Source: DATKCJ01 sp035513275 (lineage in GTDB: Bacteria > Verrucomicrobiota > Verrucomicrobiia > Opitutales > Opitutaceae). Taken from it: DNA of 6,163 nt. Positions 5,069 through 6,163 of the stretch are shown here, one piece after another. How positions within the stretch are numbered: the first letter of the stretch is position 1; the number at the start of each line of letters is the position of its first letter. Position numbers and translations under genes: made by a program. Under the pieces are notes generated by a model. The model was not told where the DNA came from, did not search any database, and worked only from the letters and a program-made list of their open reading frames with translations. The DNA lies in assembly GCA_035513275.1 (NCBI GenBank), contig DATKCJ010000367.1, positions 1-6,163 of the forward strand, given 5' to 3'.

Positions 5069-6097
5069 ATGGGTAACAAACCGCTTCTCATCATCCGGGT
5101 CTTTTTCCTCGTTCTGTGCGTCACAGGCAGCCTCTTGCTCGCCTACGTCAACCCGGATTGGCAAGACAACCAGGTGCGCAGCGTTATCGTTGGGCTGCTG
5201 ATCGGCACCCTCGTGATCCTCGTCGATATCTCGATCAAGGGCTTCTCGCTGCGCGGGCTCACCGCACTGACATTCGGAATCGCGATGGGCACGATCGTGT
5301 CGTTTCTCCTTTCGGTCTCGCCCCTCTTCAACACCGGCGATCCCGGCACCCTGTTCCTCGCCCGGCTGATCATGTTTGTCGTGTGCTGCTACCTCGGCGC
5401 CGTCATCGCGCTGCGCGGCAAGGACGACTTCAACTTCGTGATTCCGTATGTGCGCTTCGTCCGGCAGGAGACGGACGTGCCGATGATCGTGCTCGACGCG
5501 AGCACATTGATCGACGGCCGCATCGCGAAGATCTGCGAGACACAGTTCGTGAGCGGCGGCCTCATCATCCCTCGCTTCATTCTTTCGGAGCTGCAGCGGG
5601 TCGCCGACTCGACCGATCCGGTGCGACGGGCTCGCGGTCGGCGCGGCCTCGAAACGCTCAACGCATTGCGCAAGATCACGACGCTCGATCTCAAGATCCA
5701 CGACAGCGAGGTATCGAACCGGCAGGAGATGGACGCCAAGCTCGTGTTCATCGCGCAGTCGATGAAGGCCAAGCTCCTGACGATGGACTACAGCCTTGCG
5801 CAGATGGCGCAGTTTCAGGGAGTCGTCTGGCTCAATCTCAACAGCCTCGCGCGCGCGGTCCGGCCAGAGCTCACGCTCGGCGAGACAGTCGAGGTGGACA
5901 TCGTGAAGCCCGGCAAGGAAGAAGGGCAGGGCGTCGGCTACCTTGAGGACGGCTCGATGGTCGTCATCGCCGACGGTCGCGGTCTCATCGGCAAGCGCGT
6001 GACCGCGGAAGTCGTCAGCGTCCTCCCGTCAGCCGGCGGCAAGATGGTCTTTGCAAAGGCGAGCGGCCGGCCGGCCGCACCCGCGCCGGCGGAGTGA
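5069..6097 (+). CDS. Membrane-anchored PIN-TRAM domain protein (YacL-like)
   Basis: The protein has 342 residues and the YacL family layout: four transmembrane segments (about 5-26, 36-55, 63-83 and 95-116), a cytoplasmic PIN domain (about 138-262) and a C-terminal TRAM domain (about 268-332). PIN domains are metal-dependent ribonuclease folds, and TRAM is a nucleic-acid-binding beta barrel, so a membrane-tethered RNase or RNA-binding role is inferred. The PIN acidic residues are all present: Asp143 in VLDASTLIDGR, Glu174 in LSELQRVAD, Asp222 in MDAKLVFIAQ and Asp240 in LLTMDYSLAQM. The family motif RARGRRGLETLN is at 187-198. TRAM shows EEGQGVGYLEDGSMVVI (284-300) and GLIGKRV (305-311). A short Pro/Ala tail ends the protein. 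The ATG at 5069 has no Shine-Dalgarno site but places the first membrane helix correctly. Unlike many toxin PIN proteins it has no antitoxin partner; the small ORF upstream is a membrane peptide, not an antitoxin-like protein. Confidence 0.93.
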   Translation: MGNKPLLIIRVFFLVLCVTGSLLLAYVNPDWQDNQVRSVIVGLLIGTLVILVDISIKGFSLRGLTALTFGIAMGTIVSFLLSVSPLFNTGDPGTLFLARLIMFVVCCYLGAVIALRGKDDFNFVIPYVRFVRQETDVPMIVLDASTLIDGRIAKICETQFVSGGLIIPRFILSELQRVADSTDPVRRARGRRGLETLNALRKITTLDLKIHDSEVSNRQEMDAKLVFIAQSMKAKLLTMDYSLAQMAQFQGVVWLNLNSLARAVRPELTLGETVEVDIVKPGKEEGQGVGYLEDGSMVVIADGRGLIGKRVTAEVVSVLPSAGGKMVFAKASGRPAAPAPAE

Positions 6098-6117
6098 GGG
6101 GAAATTGGTGTCTTCGA

Positions 6118-6163
6118 TCCGAACGTGGGTCAGGCTTTACGCCCGACGTTCGGAGTCGGGCGT
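6118..6163. repeat. Hairpin downstream of the PIN-TRAM gene, cut by window edge
   Basis: ACGCCCGAC (6139-6147) pairs perfectly with GTCGGGCGT (6155-6163) around the 7-base loop GTTCGGA. The left arm is preceded by CTTT, so the stem may continue with AAAG past the window edge. TCCGAACG (6118-6125) is the exact reverse complement of CGTTCGGA (6147-6154), which covers the whole loop. The position 21 bases after the TGA would suit a transcript end, or another dispersed palindrome family. The following bases, needed to see a T-run, are missing. Confidence 0.6.

Noticed and set aside
5030..5701. Minus-strand open frame of 223 codons opposite the PIN-TRAM gene, rich in Asp, Glu and His
   Set aside because: It is the antisense shadow of the membrane and PIN coding sequence. 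The charged composition is simply the complement of hydrophobic codons.
4397..6097. Toxin-antitoxin or defence system made of the EVE and PIN proteins
   Set aside because: The two genes are divergent and separate. The PIN protein has the four-helix plus TRAM layout of a housekeeping YacL-type protein, and no antitoxin, methylase or restriction gene is present.

Overview
The window is a high-GC bacterial chromosomal segment (roughly two thirds G+C by eye) that is densely coded and mostly housekeeping. No RNA gene, CRISPR array, insertion sequence or phage gene is visible. The gene families, the run tyrA-aroA-cmk, the scarcity of strong Shine-Dalgarno sites, and the intergenic palindromes of the GGCAGGTC/GACCTGCC type all fit a verrucomicrobial, Opitutae-like genome. 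That placement is an inference; no marker gene in the window proves it.

Left third (1-2371, minus strand): a tight operon transcribed right to left. It starts with tyrA (prephenate dehydrogenase), continues with aroA (EPSP synthase) and runs into cmk (cytidylate kinase), which is cut by the window edge. Both junctions are 4-base overlaps (GTGA and ATGA), so translation is probably coupled. The two aromatic enzymes sit on either side of chorismate: AroA makes its precursor, and TyrA commits prephenate to tyrosine.

Middle (2372-4396): a plus-strand gene for a membrane-anchored protein of 572 residues. It has a single N-terminal transmembrane segment, then tandem units with an exact period of 67 residues, and a short C-terminal formylglycine-generating-enzyme-like (SUMF1/FGE-sulfatase) domain that lacks the catalytic cysteines. 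The gene is bracketed by two copies of a composite palindromic repeat in opposite orientation. Each copy carries an identical 19-base hairpin and a second CGCGGGTC/GACCCGCG stem. The loop of that second stem is 4 bases in the left copy and 36 bases in the right copy.

Right third (4397-6163): an EVE-domain protein on the minus strand converges on the repeat-protein gene. Divergent from it are a probable tiny membrane protein (50 or 37 residues) and a membrane-anchored PIN-TRAM protein of the YacL type on the plus strand. The window ends inside a strong hairpin just downstream of the PIN-TRAM gene; its loop is complementary to sequence immediately upstream.

No gap without a gene exceeds about 215 bases. 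The genes look mainly like ordinary housekeeping. The points worth a second look are the 67-residue repeat protein, the inverted composite repeats around it, and a few substituted residues in conserved enzyme motifs.
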